Source of the DNA: an uncultured Bacteroidota bacterium
GTDB lineage: Bacteria; Bacteroidota; Bacteroidia; Chitinophagales; Chitinophagaceae
DNA length: 5,417 nt
Direction of reading: 5' to 3'
Assembly: GCA_903825095.1 (NCBI GenBank)
Contig: CAIJZF010000412.1
Coordinates: 1-5,417 of the forward strand
Shown here: positions 1 to 5,417 of the stretch, piece after piece
Position numbering within the stretch: position 1 is the first letter of the stretch
Layout: the number at the start of each line of letters is the position of its first letter
Made by a program: the position numbers and the translations under genes
The notes under the pieces: generated by a model
Seen by the model: the letters and a program-made list of their open reading frames with translations, nothing else
Told to the model about the DNA's origin: nothing
Databases searched by the model: none

Positions 1-10
1 ATGTACTAGC

Positions 11-544
11 TTATTTTTTTGCATCGTTATAAGCCTCAAACCAACTTGAATATTTTACATAGTTATCAGCAATTCTATTAATCTCACCAGTAATCATGGC
101 CTCAGATACCATTTTTACTTTTTTAGCCGGTACACCTGCATAAATACTTCCTTCTTCTACAATAGTTCCTTCTAAAACCACTGCACCTGCAGCAATAATG
201 GAATTAGAATGTACCACACAGCCATCCATCACTATACTGCCCATACCTATTAATACATTATCATGAATAGTGCAACCATGCACTAGCGCATTATGTCCAA
301 TAGAAACATTATTGCCAATATTGGTGGGATGTTTTAAATAGGTGCAATGCACCACAGCGCCGTCCTGCACATTTACCTTATTGCCCATTTTAATATAATG
401 CACGTCGCCTCTAAGTACGGCATTGAACCAAATGGAGCAATCATTACCCATGGTCACATCGCCTGCAATGGTGGCATTGGGTGCTATAAAACAATTTTCA
501 CCAAATTGTGGATCTTTCCCTTGAACAGTTAGTATGGTTGCCAT
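11..544 (-). CDS. Gamma carbonic anhydrase family protein (left-handed beta-helix)
   Basis: A 177-residue protein of the gamma carbonic anhydrase / YrdA-PaaY family. These are homotrimeric left-handed beta-helix proteins that bind a metal between subunits; some hydrate CO2, while many have no proven activity. Hexapeptide repeats ([LIV]-G-x4) run from about residue 18 to 142. The metal-site pattern is complete: R45 and D47 (in LRGDVH), Q60, and three His at 66, 84 and 89, with the 5-residue spacing between the last two seen in the archaeal enzyme Cam. The YAGVPAKKVK segment (about 135-144) is the usual end of the helix and is followed by a C-terminal alpha-helix. There is no signal peptide, so it is probably cytoplasmic. 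I chose the ATG at 542-544 (MATILTV); an upstream in-frame ATG would add eight residues (MQYKSRIF) not expected in the family. Catalysis is inferred, because the ligands alone do not prove it. Confidence 0.93.
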   Translation of the reverse strand: MATILTVQGKDPQFGENCFIAPNATIAGDVTMGNDCSIWFNAVLRGDVHYIKMGNKVNVQDGAVVHCTYLKHPTNIGNNVSIGHNALVHGCTIHDNVLIGMGSIVMDGCVVHSNSIIAAGAVVLEGTIVEEGSIYAGVPAKKVKMVSEAMITGEINRIADNYVKYSSWFEAYNDAKK

Positions 545-590
545 AAAAATGCGACTTTTGTACTGCAATTTAATAGTTATTATGTCCAGT
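545..590. promoter_or_regulatory. Short divergent intergenic region, presumed overlapping promoters
   Basis: These 46 bases separate the divergent starts of the carbonic anhydrase-like gene and the aminotransferase. Both genes need transcription signals here, or inside each other's 5' ends. I found no good match to the Bacteroidota -7/-33 pattern (TAnnTTTG with an upstream TTTG) in either direction. The regulatory role therefore rests on geometry alone. Confidence 0.35.
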
Positions 591-1778
591 ATGAATAATA
601 GACAACTCTTTTTTCAACATTTAGCACAAACCTCAGGCAAACCTATTGGTATTGAAGTGGCTTCTGCCGAAGGCATTTATATAAAGGATGTGAATGGAAA
701 AAAATTTGTAGATATGATAGCGGGTTTTAGTGTTTGCAATATTGGCCATAGTCATCCCGAAGTCATTAAGGCTATTCAGCAGCAGGTTGAAAAGTATATG
801 CATGTTATTGTGTATGGAGAATTTATACAAGCACCACAAGTGCAATATGCCAAAGCATTAACCAATTTACTTCCAGAAAATTTACAATCGGTTTATTTTA
901 CGAGTAGCGGAGCGGAAGCCACCGAAGGTGCGATGAAACTAGCAAAGCGTGTAACGAAGAGAACAAGAATTATTTCTTTTATAGGAGGTTATCATGGAAG
1001 TACGCAAGGGGCTTTAAGTGTAATGGGCGATGAATATTTTAAAACTGCATTTCGACCTTTACTTCCAGACACGCTTCAATTAAGGTATAATAATTTTGAA
1101 GACCTTGAACAAATCGACGCTACGGTTGCTTGTGTGCTAGTGGAACCAGTGCAAGCAGAGTCGGGCATTACACCCGCAACGAAAGACTGGCTAGCTGCTA
1201 TTGCCCAAAAATGCAAAGAACATTGTGTGCTATTTATTTTTGATGAGATACAATCGGGCTTTGGCAGAACAGGATCTATGTTTGCCTTTGAGCAATTGGG
1301 AGTGGTACCCGATATATTATTAGTAGGAAAGGCCTTGGGTGGTGGGCTACCACTTGGTGCTTTTATTAGTCATCCTAGAATGATGGGCCTACTCACTGAA
1401 AGCCCTGTACTTGGCCATATTACTACCTTTGGAGGCAATCCAGTTTCCTGTGCGGCGGGTAATGCAGCTTTAAAAGTATTGCAAAATTCAGGTTGGATAA
1501 AAGAAGTGGTGGAGAAAGAAAATATTTTAGTAAAGCAAATGATTCACCCTGCTATTATAAATAGAACGCATAAAGGTTTATGGATGTCGCTTCAATTTGA
1601 GTCGGATACGCTTGCTAAAAAAATTGCAGCCACTTGTGTATCTAATGGAATTATTACCGATTGGTTTTTATTTGCTGAAGATAAAATTAGAATTGCGCCT
1701 CCATTATGTATTTCCACTGCGGAACTTTCTAGCGCTATTGAAAAAATTAAATTAAGTATAGACCAAGCTATACAATAA
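591..1778 (+). CDS. Class III PLP-dependent aminotransferase (aspartate aminotransferase family)
   Basis: A 395-residue fold-type I, class III aminotransferase, the group that includes acetylornithine, ornithine and 4-aminobutyrate aminotransferases. The whole fold is present. Numbering from the ATG at 591: the phosphate-binding SSGAEA at 105-110, the aromatic stacking motif GGYHGST at 132-138, the cofactor-ring Asp D218 in FDEIQSGFGRTG, the Schiff-base lysine K247 in LLVGKALGGG, TTFGGNP at 278-284, and the substrate-carboxylate Arg candidate R367 in IRIAPP. The length is normal for ArgD-sized members. The substrate cannot be assigned: VEPVQAESG replaces the usual ArgD VEPIQGEGG, and no arginine-pathway gene is nearby. 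Four in-frame ATGs exist at 534, 549, 582 and 591. The first two overlap or crowd the divergent gene and encode a non-conserved leader, so 591 is preferred and 582 (three residues longer) is the alternative. The protein is cytoplasmic and the gene appears monocistronic. Confidence 0.93.
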   Translation: MNNRQLFFQHLAQTSGKPIGIEVASAEGIYIKDVNGKKFVDMIAGFSVCNIGHSHPEVIKAIQQQVEKYMHVIVYGEFIQAPQVQYAKALTNLLPENLQSVYFTSSGAEATEGAMKLAKRVTKRTRIISFIGGYHGSTQGALSVMGDEYFKTAFRPLLPDTLQLRYNNFEDLEQIDATVACVLVEPVQAESGITPATKDWLAAIAQKCKEHCVLFIFDEIQSGFGRTGSMFAFEQLGVVPDILLVGKALGGGLPLGAFISHPRMMGLLTESPVLGHITTFGGNPVSCAAGNAALKVLQNSGWIKEVVEKENILVKQMIHPAIINRTHKGLWMSLQFESDTLAKKIAATCVSNGIITDWFLFAEDKIRIAPPLCISTAELSSAIEKIKLSIDQAIQ

Positions 1779-1788
1779 TTTTACAGCT
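1766..1788. terminator. Weak imperfect hairpin at the convergent gene junction
   Basis: An imperfect inverted repeat starts with AGCT at 1766 and ends with AGCT at 1788. Eight of ten positions pair around a 3-base loop. It spans the aminotransferase stop codon and the 15-bp gap before the bshA stop. A convergent pair is a natural place for a two-way terminator, but the stem is AT-rich, has two mismatches and lacks a clear T-tract, so this is only a candidate. Confidence 0.25.
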
Positions 1789-1793
1789 TAGTA

Positions 1794-2930
1794 TTAGCAG
1801 TCTCCTGTTCTGCAAAATTTCCTATATAATGCCTCGTACTTAGGAATGATATGATGAATATCAAAAAGCTTGGCTTCTTTTAAAGCGTTATGTTTAAAAG
1901 TTTTTAATTTGGCTTCGTCTTGTAATAATGCAATTGCATTTTTACTCATCGACTCAACATCACCAATGGCAGAAGTATAACCCGTCTCTCCATTAATATT
2001 TATTTCATTTAATCCACCTGCATCGGTACTAATGACTACAGTGCTTGCAGCCATGGCTTCTAGGGCAGCTAATCCAAAACTTTCATATTCAGAAGGCAAT
2101 AAAAATACATCGCTCACCGCTAAAATTTCTTCCATTTGTTCTTGCTTACCTAAAAAACGCACATCGGCGTCTAATCCGTATTGTCTAGTAAGGTCTTCGG
2201 CTAGTGGACGTTCTGGTCCATCACCCACCATTAATAATTTGGAAGGTAGTGCCGCATGAATATTTTTAAATATCTCCATTACATTATCGATACGCTTAAT
2301 TTTTCTAAAGTTAGAAGCGTGAATAATTATTTTTTCATTATTAGGCGCAATCACTTGTCTAAAAGCAGCCACAGGTTTTTTATTATAGCGTTGTACGTCT
2401 ACAAAATTATGAATGACTTCAATTTCTTTTTTAATATCAAAATGCTTATAAGTTTCTTCTTTTAAATTTTCTGATACAGCGGTGATACTATCGCTTTCAT
2501 TAATAGAAAAAGTAACTACCGGCTCATAAGTTTTATCTCGACCTACTAAAGTAATATCTGTTCCGTGTAAAGTAGTAATGACAGGAACCGATCTGCCCGT
2601 TTTTTGTTTTACAATTTGTTTAGCCGTATAAGCAGCTGATGCATGTGGAATAGCATAATGCGCATGTATTAAATCTAAATCGTGGTTTAAGATTACATCC
2701 ACCATGGTACTTGCTAATGCTAATTCATAAGGAGGGTAGTCAAACAAAGGATAAGTAGGCACCCTTACTTCATGGTAAAAAATATTAGCGTGAAAACCAT
2801 TCAGCCTCACAGGCTGTTGGTAGGTAATAAAATGAATCTCATGACCTTTCTCGGCCAAGGCTTTACCTAATTCGGTAGCCAAAACACCACTTCCGCCAAA
2901 GGTAGGATAGCAAACAATTCCGATCTTCAT
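1794..2930 (-). CDS. bshA: N-acetyl-alpha-D-glucosaminyl L-malate synthase BshA
   Basis: A 378-residue GT4-family, GT-B-fold glycosyltransferase. BshA transfers GlcNAc from UDP-GlcNAc to L-malate, the first step of bacillithiol synthesis in the cytoplasm. The N-terminus MKIGIVCYPTFGGSGV, with its glycine loop at 12-16, is characteristic of BshA. Other landmarks are the HAHYAIPHA stretch at 89-97, HGTD at 122-125, SNFRK at 206-210, VGDGPE at 235-240 (nucleotide-sugar side), and the EX7E motif E283/E291 in EYESFGLAALE of the donor-binding domain. Length and domain order match characterised BshA proteins. The bshB deacetylase and bshC ligase genes are not in this window; in Bacteroidota they often lie elsewhere. 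The start is the ATG at 2928-2930, with no Shine-Dalgarno sequence. One oddity is the C-terminal tail CRTGDC, which puts cysteines at 373 and 378 at the extreme end. Confidence 0.95.
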   Translation of the reverse strand: MKIGIVCYPTFGGSGVLATELGKALAEKGHEIHFITYQQPVRLNGFHANIFYHEVRVPTYPLFDYPPYELALASTMVDVILNHDLDLIHAHYAIPHASAAYTAKQIVKQKTGRSVPVITTLHGTDITLVGRDKTYEPVVTFSINESDSITAVSENLKEETYKHFDIKKEIEVIHNFVDVQRYNKKPVAAFRQVIAPNNEKIIIHASNFRKIKRIDNVMEIFKNIHAALPSKLLMVGDGPERPLAEDLTRQYGLDADVRFLGKQEQMEEILAVSDVFLLPSEYESFGLAALEAMAASTVVISTDAGGLNEININGETGYTSAIGDVESMSKNAIALLQDEAKLKTFKHNALKEAKLFDIHHIIPKYEALYRKFCRTGDC

Positions 2931-3019
2931 TTTAGTACGATTGAATATGCAAATAACAACTTATTATTCAATAAAGTTTAATTATATTTAAGAATTATTT
3001 GAACGAAAAATTTACCATC
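2931..3019. promoter_or_regulatory. Divergent intergenic region between bshA and the M28 peptidase gene
   Basis: This 89-base, very AT-rich spacer must hold the promoters of both genes. It contains a small imperfect inverted repeat at 2958-2978 (AACTT...AAGTT outer arms, about eight pairs with one bulged A and an ATTC loop). It might be an operator or a 5'-UTR hairpin, but it is weak in such AT-rich DNA. I found no convincing TAnnTTTG/-33 pair on either strand, so the exact promoters are not assigned. Confidence 0.4.
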
Positions 3020-4393
3020 ATGCGTATCCTAGTTACCTTATTATTATGCTTGCCTATCATGGCTACAGCACAAACCAATCAAGACAGCGTTAGTATTAAA
3101 AAGTTAGCCGATGAAATCATGACCAACGGTAAGGCTTACGACCTATTAAGAGAGCTTACCAAAAAAATTGGCGGTCGTTTAGCAGGCTCTCCTCAACAAC
3201 AAAATGCGGCTGTTTGGGGTAAAAGAAACCTAGAGGCCTTGCATCCAGATCAGGTATTTATGCAGCCTTGTAAAACACCTAGTTGGCAAAGAGGCGGTAA
3301 GGATTTTGCAGCTATCGTTAATGTAAATGGTAAGGTTCAAAACGAACCACTAGCAGCTTTAGCTTTAGGCAATTCATTAGGTAGTAATGGACTAGTAGAA
3401 GCTGAATTATTAGCCGTGGCTAATTTTGATGAACTTGAAAAAAGAAAAGAGGAAGTAAAAGGAAAGATAGTATACTACCATAGTGTTTTTAATCCTACAA
3501 GAATTCAAACTTTTGTGGCTTATGGAGAATCAGGAATGTATCGTGGATCAGGTGCCAGCCGCGCTGCAAAATATGGTGCAGTGGGTGTAATGATTCATTC
3601 ATTAAGTACTGCTCCCGATAATGAACCACATACAGGGGGTATGCGTTACGACGAGTCTTTACCAAAAATTCCTGCAGTGGCATTAGGACCTAATGATGCA
3701 AAAGCACTTTGGGAAGCTGCTAAGACTTCAAAGATTCGTGTTCAAATGCAAACCTATGGTTTCTTCTTACCAGACGCAGATGAGAATAATGTAGTAGCTG
3801 AATTAAAAGGTTCGCAATTTCCAGATGAGATTATTACTATTGGTGGTCACTTAGATAGTTGGGATGTAAACGAAGGAGCACATGACGATGGTGCAGGCAT
3901 TGTTCAAACAATGGAAGTACTTCGTGCGATGAAAGCAAGTAACTATGTTCCAAAGCGTACCATTCGTTTTGTCTTATTTGCCAATGAAGAAAATGGAGGA
4001 AAAGGAGGAGCTAAGTATGCAGAACTAGCAAAGTTGAATAACGAGAAACATATTTTCGCTTTAGAAAGCGATGAAGGCGGTTTCACACCAAGATCTATTG
4101 GTATTAGTTGCAGCCCGGAGCAGTTCAAGAAATTTCAAACTTGGTCTAGTTTATTAAAACCTTATGGAACAGAAGTAACTGCTGGTGGCGGTGGCGCCGA
4201 TATTGGCCCATTGAAAACAGTATTGAAAGATGTAGTATTATCGGGACTAGTGCCAGATAGTCAAAGATATTTTGATTTACATCATGCTAAAACAGATGTA
4301 TTTGAAAATGTAAATAAGCGTGAATTACTTTTAGGCGCTGCGAATATAGCAGCGGTTATTTATTTAGTAGACCAGTATGGTGTAAATCCGTAG
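3020..4393 (+). CDS. Exported M28 family zinc metallopeptidase, carboxypeptidase Q-like
   Basis: A 457-residue secreted peptidase resembling carboxypeptidase Q (plasma glutamate carboxypeptidase) of family M28, a di-zinc exopeptidase group that cleaves dipeptides or peptide ends. Numbering from the ATG at 3020: a type I signal peptide at 1-17 with a hydrophobic LVTLLLCLPIM core and cleavage at ATA|Q; a protease-associated-like inserted domain at roughly 120-240; then the catalytic domain. Zinc-site residues are all visible: H277 and D279 in GGHLDSWD, bridging D289 in GAHDDGAG, catalytic E323 and ligand E324 in NEENGG, D351 in ESDEGG, and H422 in LHHAKTD. The GGGADIGPL and HH-xxx-D segments match the carboxypeptidase Q branch. 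A TTG at 2999 is in frame but would put MNEKFTI ahead of the signal peptide, so the ATG is chosen. No T9SS C-terminal sorting domain is seen, which suggests a periplasmic enzyme acting in peptide turnover. It appears to be a single-gene transcript. Confidence 0.94.
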   Translation: MRILVTLLLCLPIMATAQTNQDSVSIKKLADEIMTNGKAYDLLRELTKKIGGRLAGSPQQQNAAVWGKRNLEALHPDQVFMQPCKTPSWQRGGKDFAAIVNVNGKVQNEPLAALALGNSLGSNGLVEAELLAVANFDELEKRKEEVKGKIVYYHSVFNPTRIQTFVAYGESGMYRGSGASRAAKYGAVGVMIHSLSTAPDNEPHTGGMRYDESLPKIPAVALGPNDAKALWEAAKTSKIRVQMQTYGFFLPDADENNVVAELKGSQFPDEIITIGGHLDSWDVNEGAHDDGAGIVQTMEVLRAMKASNYVPKRTIRFVLFANEENGGKGGAKYAELAKLNNEKHIFALESDEGGFTPRSIGISCSPEQFKKFQTWSSLLKPYGTEVTAGGGGADIGPLKTVLKDVVLSGLVPDSQRYFDLHHAKTDVFENVNKRELLLGAANIAAVIYLVDQYGVNP

Positions 4394-4404
4394 TTTTTAA
4401 GAGC

Positions 4405-4426
4405 TGAAAAAATCTTAATTTTTTCA
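4405..4426 (+). terminator. AT-rich hairpin just after the peptidase stop codon
   Basis: A perfect 9-bp inverted repeat, TGAAAAAAT at 4405-4413 and ATTTTTTCA at 4418-4426, around the loop CTTA. It starts 12 bases after the TAG at 4391-4393. It could act as a weak terminator or a 3'-end stabiliser for the M28 transcript. With only one G-C pair in the stem, it is a poor intrinsic terminator by itself. Confidence 0.4.
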
Positions 4427-4438
4427 AATAAAACTTTA

Positions 4439-4511
4439 TAGAAAAAATACCTAAGCATCGTCTCACTGCTCGCAAGCTCGAAAGTTCGTCGATACTTAGT
4501 ATTATTTTCTA
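4439..4511. repeat. Long imperfect inverted repeat (about 73-nt hairpin) with GC-richer loop
   Basis: The left arm at 4439-4460 and right arm at 4490-4511 pair at about 20 positions, with one bulged C (4450), one bulged A (4504) and one C/A mismatch (4456/4494). The arms read CTAAGCATCG on the left and CGATACTTAG on the right near the loop. The 29-base loop (4461-4489) holds GCTCGCAAGCTCG and is clearly richer in G+C than the flanks. The outer arms are A- and T-tracts, so either strand could end a transcript here. It could equally be one copy of a dispersed palindromic repeat or a structured RNA. The structure is visible; the function is not known. Confidence 0.6.
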
Positions 4512-4545
4512 ATTGTTTTATTTATAATCAATATTGTAGCTGCAT

Positions 4546-4579
4546 AAAAAAGCCCTTCGATTTTTCGAGGGGCTTTTTT
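4546..4579. terminator. Strong rho-independent terminator (bidirectional form)
   Basis: The stem AAAAAAGCCCTTCGA (4546-4560) pairs with TCGAGGGGCTTTTTT (4565-4579) around a TTTT loop: 15 pairs, all Watson-Crick except one T-G wobble at 4556/4569. The GC core followed by six T residues on the right, with six A residues on the left, is the classic shape of a terminator that works in both directions. It lies about 150 bases after the M28 stop and seals off the lipoprotein gene that follows. Confidence 0.88.
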
Positions 4580-4605
4580 ATACTGTATTTTTTTTTGAAT
4601 TATAC

Positions 4606-4621
4606 AGCGTATAAATACGCT
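4606..4621. promoter_or_regulatory. 16-bp palindrome, candidate operator upstream of the lipoprotein gene
   Basis: AGCGTAT at 4606-4612 and ATACGCT at 4615-4621 are exact reverse complements separated by AA. This symmetric 7-2-7 shape is typical of a dimeric regulator's binding site. It ends 74 bases before the lipoprotein ATG and lies beyond the strong terminator, so it most likely belongs to that gene. The AGCGTAT half-site can also pair imperfectly with ATACTGTAT at 4580-4588. No regulator is encoded nearby, so the operator role is inferred. Confidence 0.4.
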
Positions 4622-4629
4622 AATTTCCA

Positions 4630-4701
4630 TTTCATAAAAAAATTAGGTTTGTTTTTATTAGTAAAATTCAAATCTATCATCTTTTAAATTTTTTTATGAA
4701 A
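4630..4701 (+). promoter_or_regulatory. Inverted repeat enclosing the lipoprotein leader and its start codon
   Basis: TTTCATAAAAAAATT at 4630-4644 is the exact reverse complement of AATTTTTTTATGAAA at 4687-4701, a perfect 15-bp match. The downstream arm contains the lipoprotein start codon (4696-4698). If transcription starts upstream of 4630, the mRNA leader could fold with a 42-base loop and bury the start codon. The stem is almost all A-U, so it would be weak and temperature-sensitive. Chance pairing of A- and T-tracts is a serious alternative. Confidence 0.35.
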
Positions 4702-5417
4702 AAGAACAATCTCCTTTTATTTATCAATTTTCTCATTTTTTTCTTTCTTACAAGTTGTGCGAAACAAGTAGCCAATGCAGATCAGGATGAAGTCAATATC
4801 AGCCAATTAAAAAAAATAGTAGGCAATGAAGGCCTTATTCTAAAGGCAATTCCAGCGTCTTCAAATATTATTTCGAATTCAATTCAAGGAATCAATAAGC
4901 AGTCAAGCAAAACCCTAACGCTTGATGAATTTTCAAAAATTTATCAAAACATCAAAGCTGGCCGAAATAAAAAAATTGAATTCAAGGAATTTAAATATCA
5001 AAAAGACACAGCAGGGAATTATGAGAAAATAGTCGAATCAAAAAGTACAATTAAATCATTTGAAACATACGAGGATGCTGAAGATGGCTCTGGGCCTCGT
5101 GTTATACCAGAGGGGTTTCATTGGTTTACAAATTACAATTCTATTACTCAAAATAATAATGGAAATTCTTCTATATTATCTAGCATGACTTTATTATTTA
5201 ATACAGATGCCTATGGAAGGGTAGTAGGTAGTCCATCATTAATTTTTTCAGGAATTACTTTATTTACTTGGAATCAAAGTTATTTGTCACCAATATCATA
5301 TAATTTAGCTAATCATACATCTACTTTTACAATTTCTGGTACAGCAACCTTCGGAATATCAACAGGAGGAACTGTTCTAGGCTGGGTGAGTAGAGAAACT
5401 TATCAAGTAGTTGTAAA
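4696..5417 (+). CDS. Putative lipoprotein of unknown function (3' end beyond the window)
   Basis: An open frame runs from the ATG at 4696 to the right edge with no stop: 240 complete codons plus two bases. The N-terminus is a lipoprotein signal: MKKNN, a hydrophobic stretch rich in Phe and Leu, then the lipobox LTSC with the lipidated cysteine at residue 21. The product should therefore be anchored to a membrane facing the periplasm or the cell surface. Residues 22-150 are polar and Lys/Glu/Asn-rich, including EFKEFKYQKD and an acidic EDAEDGSGP linker near 135. From about 150 the protein becomes rich in Thr, Ser, Asn, Phe and Gly with alternating hydrophobic residues (for example FTISGTATFGIS), which suggests beta-strands. 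I do not recognise the family. No Shine-Dalgarno sequence is present; a T-tract directly precedes the ATG. The coding call rests on the long open frame, the clean lipobox and the upstream terminator. Confidence 0.8.
   Translation, partial: MKKNNLLLFINFLIFFFLTSCAKQVANADQDEVNISQLKKIVGNEGLILKAIPASSNIISNSIQGINKQSSKTLTLDEFSKIYQNIKAGRNKKIEFKEFKYQKDTAGNYEKIVESKSTIKSFETYEDAEDGSGPRVIPEGFHWFTNYNSITQNNNGNSSILSSMTLLFNTDAYGRVVGSPSLIFSGITLFTWNQSYLSPISYNLANHTSTFTISGTATFGISTGGTVLGWVSRETYQVVV

Noticed and set aside
1..10. ATG TAC TAG at the left edge as a tiny frame or the end of another gene.
   Set aside because: Two codons carry no information; the bases are simply the start of the downstream flank of the carbonic anhydrase-like gene.
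2032..2465. Two plus-strand open frames (2032-2259 and 2256-2465) inside bshA.
   Set aside because: They lie wholly antisense to a well-supported gene, have low-complexity translations and show no family resemblance. The same holds for short antisense frames within 347-532, 633-845, 3495-3683 and 3943-4128.
2999..3019. TTG start codon for the M28 peptidase, 21 bases upstream of the ATG at 3020.
   Set aside because: It would place MNEKFTI ahead of a normal signal peptide that begins at the ATG, and it eats into the short divergent promoter region. The ATG gives a standard signal peptide.
3038..3049. LLLC within the M28 signal peptide, read as a lipobox.
   Set aside because: Leu at the -1 position before Cys does not fit signal peptidase II, and the ATA|Q site eight residues later is a good signal peptidase I site.
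4439..4579. tRNA, CRISPR repeat pair or transposon end.
   Set aside because: No cloverleaf or CCA end, no regularly spaced direct repeats, and no transposase fragment or flanking target-site duplication is visible in the window.
4648..4669. TTTG at 4648-4651 with TAAAATTC at 4662-4669 as a Bacteroidota promoter for the lipoprotein gene.
   Set aside because: The spacing is about 10 bases instead of the expected roughly 19, and the -7 element has two mismatches to TAnnTTTG.
1..5417. A defence, secretion or biosynthetic gene cluster.
   Set aside because: The four identified genes belong to unrelated housekeeping families in alternating orientation, and none carries the expected markers of such systems. 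The single unknown gene is incomplete and cannot support the claim.

Overview
The window looks like ordinary chromosomal DNA of a member of the Bacteroidota, plausibly the Chitinophagales or a close relative. The DNA is AT-rich, the starts lack Shine-Dalgarno sequences, and secreted proteins mature with an N-terminal Gln or carry a short lipobox. A bacillithiol glycosyltransferase and a carboxypeptidase Q-like M28 peptidase fit that phylum. This placement is inferred from composition and gene content, not from a phylogenetic marker.

Layout. On the minus strand at 11-544 lies a gamma-class carbonic anhydrase-like hexapeptide-repeat protein. It diverges across about 46 bp from a class III PLP-dependent aminotransferase on the plus strand (591-1778). 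The aminotransferase converges, with a 15-bp gap, on bshA on the minus strand (1794-2930), which makes the N-acetylglucosaminyl-malate precursor of bacillithiol. bshA diverges across 89 bp from an exported M28 metallopeptidase on the plus strand (3020-4393). A 302-bp non-coding stretch (4394-4695) follows. It is rich in inverted repeats: an AT-rich hairpin just after the peptidase stop, a long imperfect hairpin with a GC-richer loop, a strong intrinsic terminator, a 16-bp palindrome, and a 15-bp inverted repeat whose downstream arm contains the next start codon. The window ends inside an unrecognised lipoprotein gene (4696 onward, open at the right edge).

How the genes relate. The four identified genes alternate in orientation, so no two of them share an operon, and nothing links them into one pathway. 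They read as independent housekeeping functions: CO2/bicarbonate or metal-site chemistry, amino-group transfer, low-molecular-weight thiol synthesis, and periplasmic peptide turnover. I see no mobile element, tRNA, rRNA, CRISPR array, defence system or biosynthetic cluster. The least explained part is the right end: the structured intergenic stretch and the unknown lipoprotein behind it.
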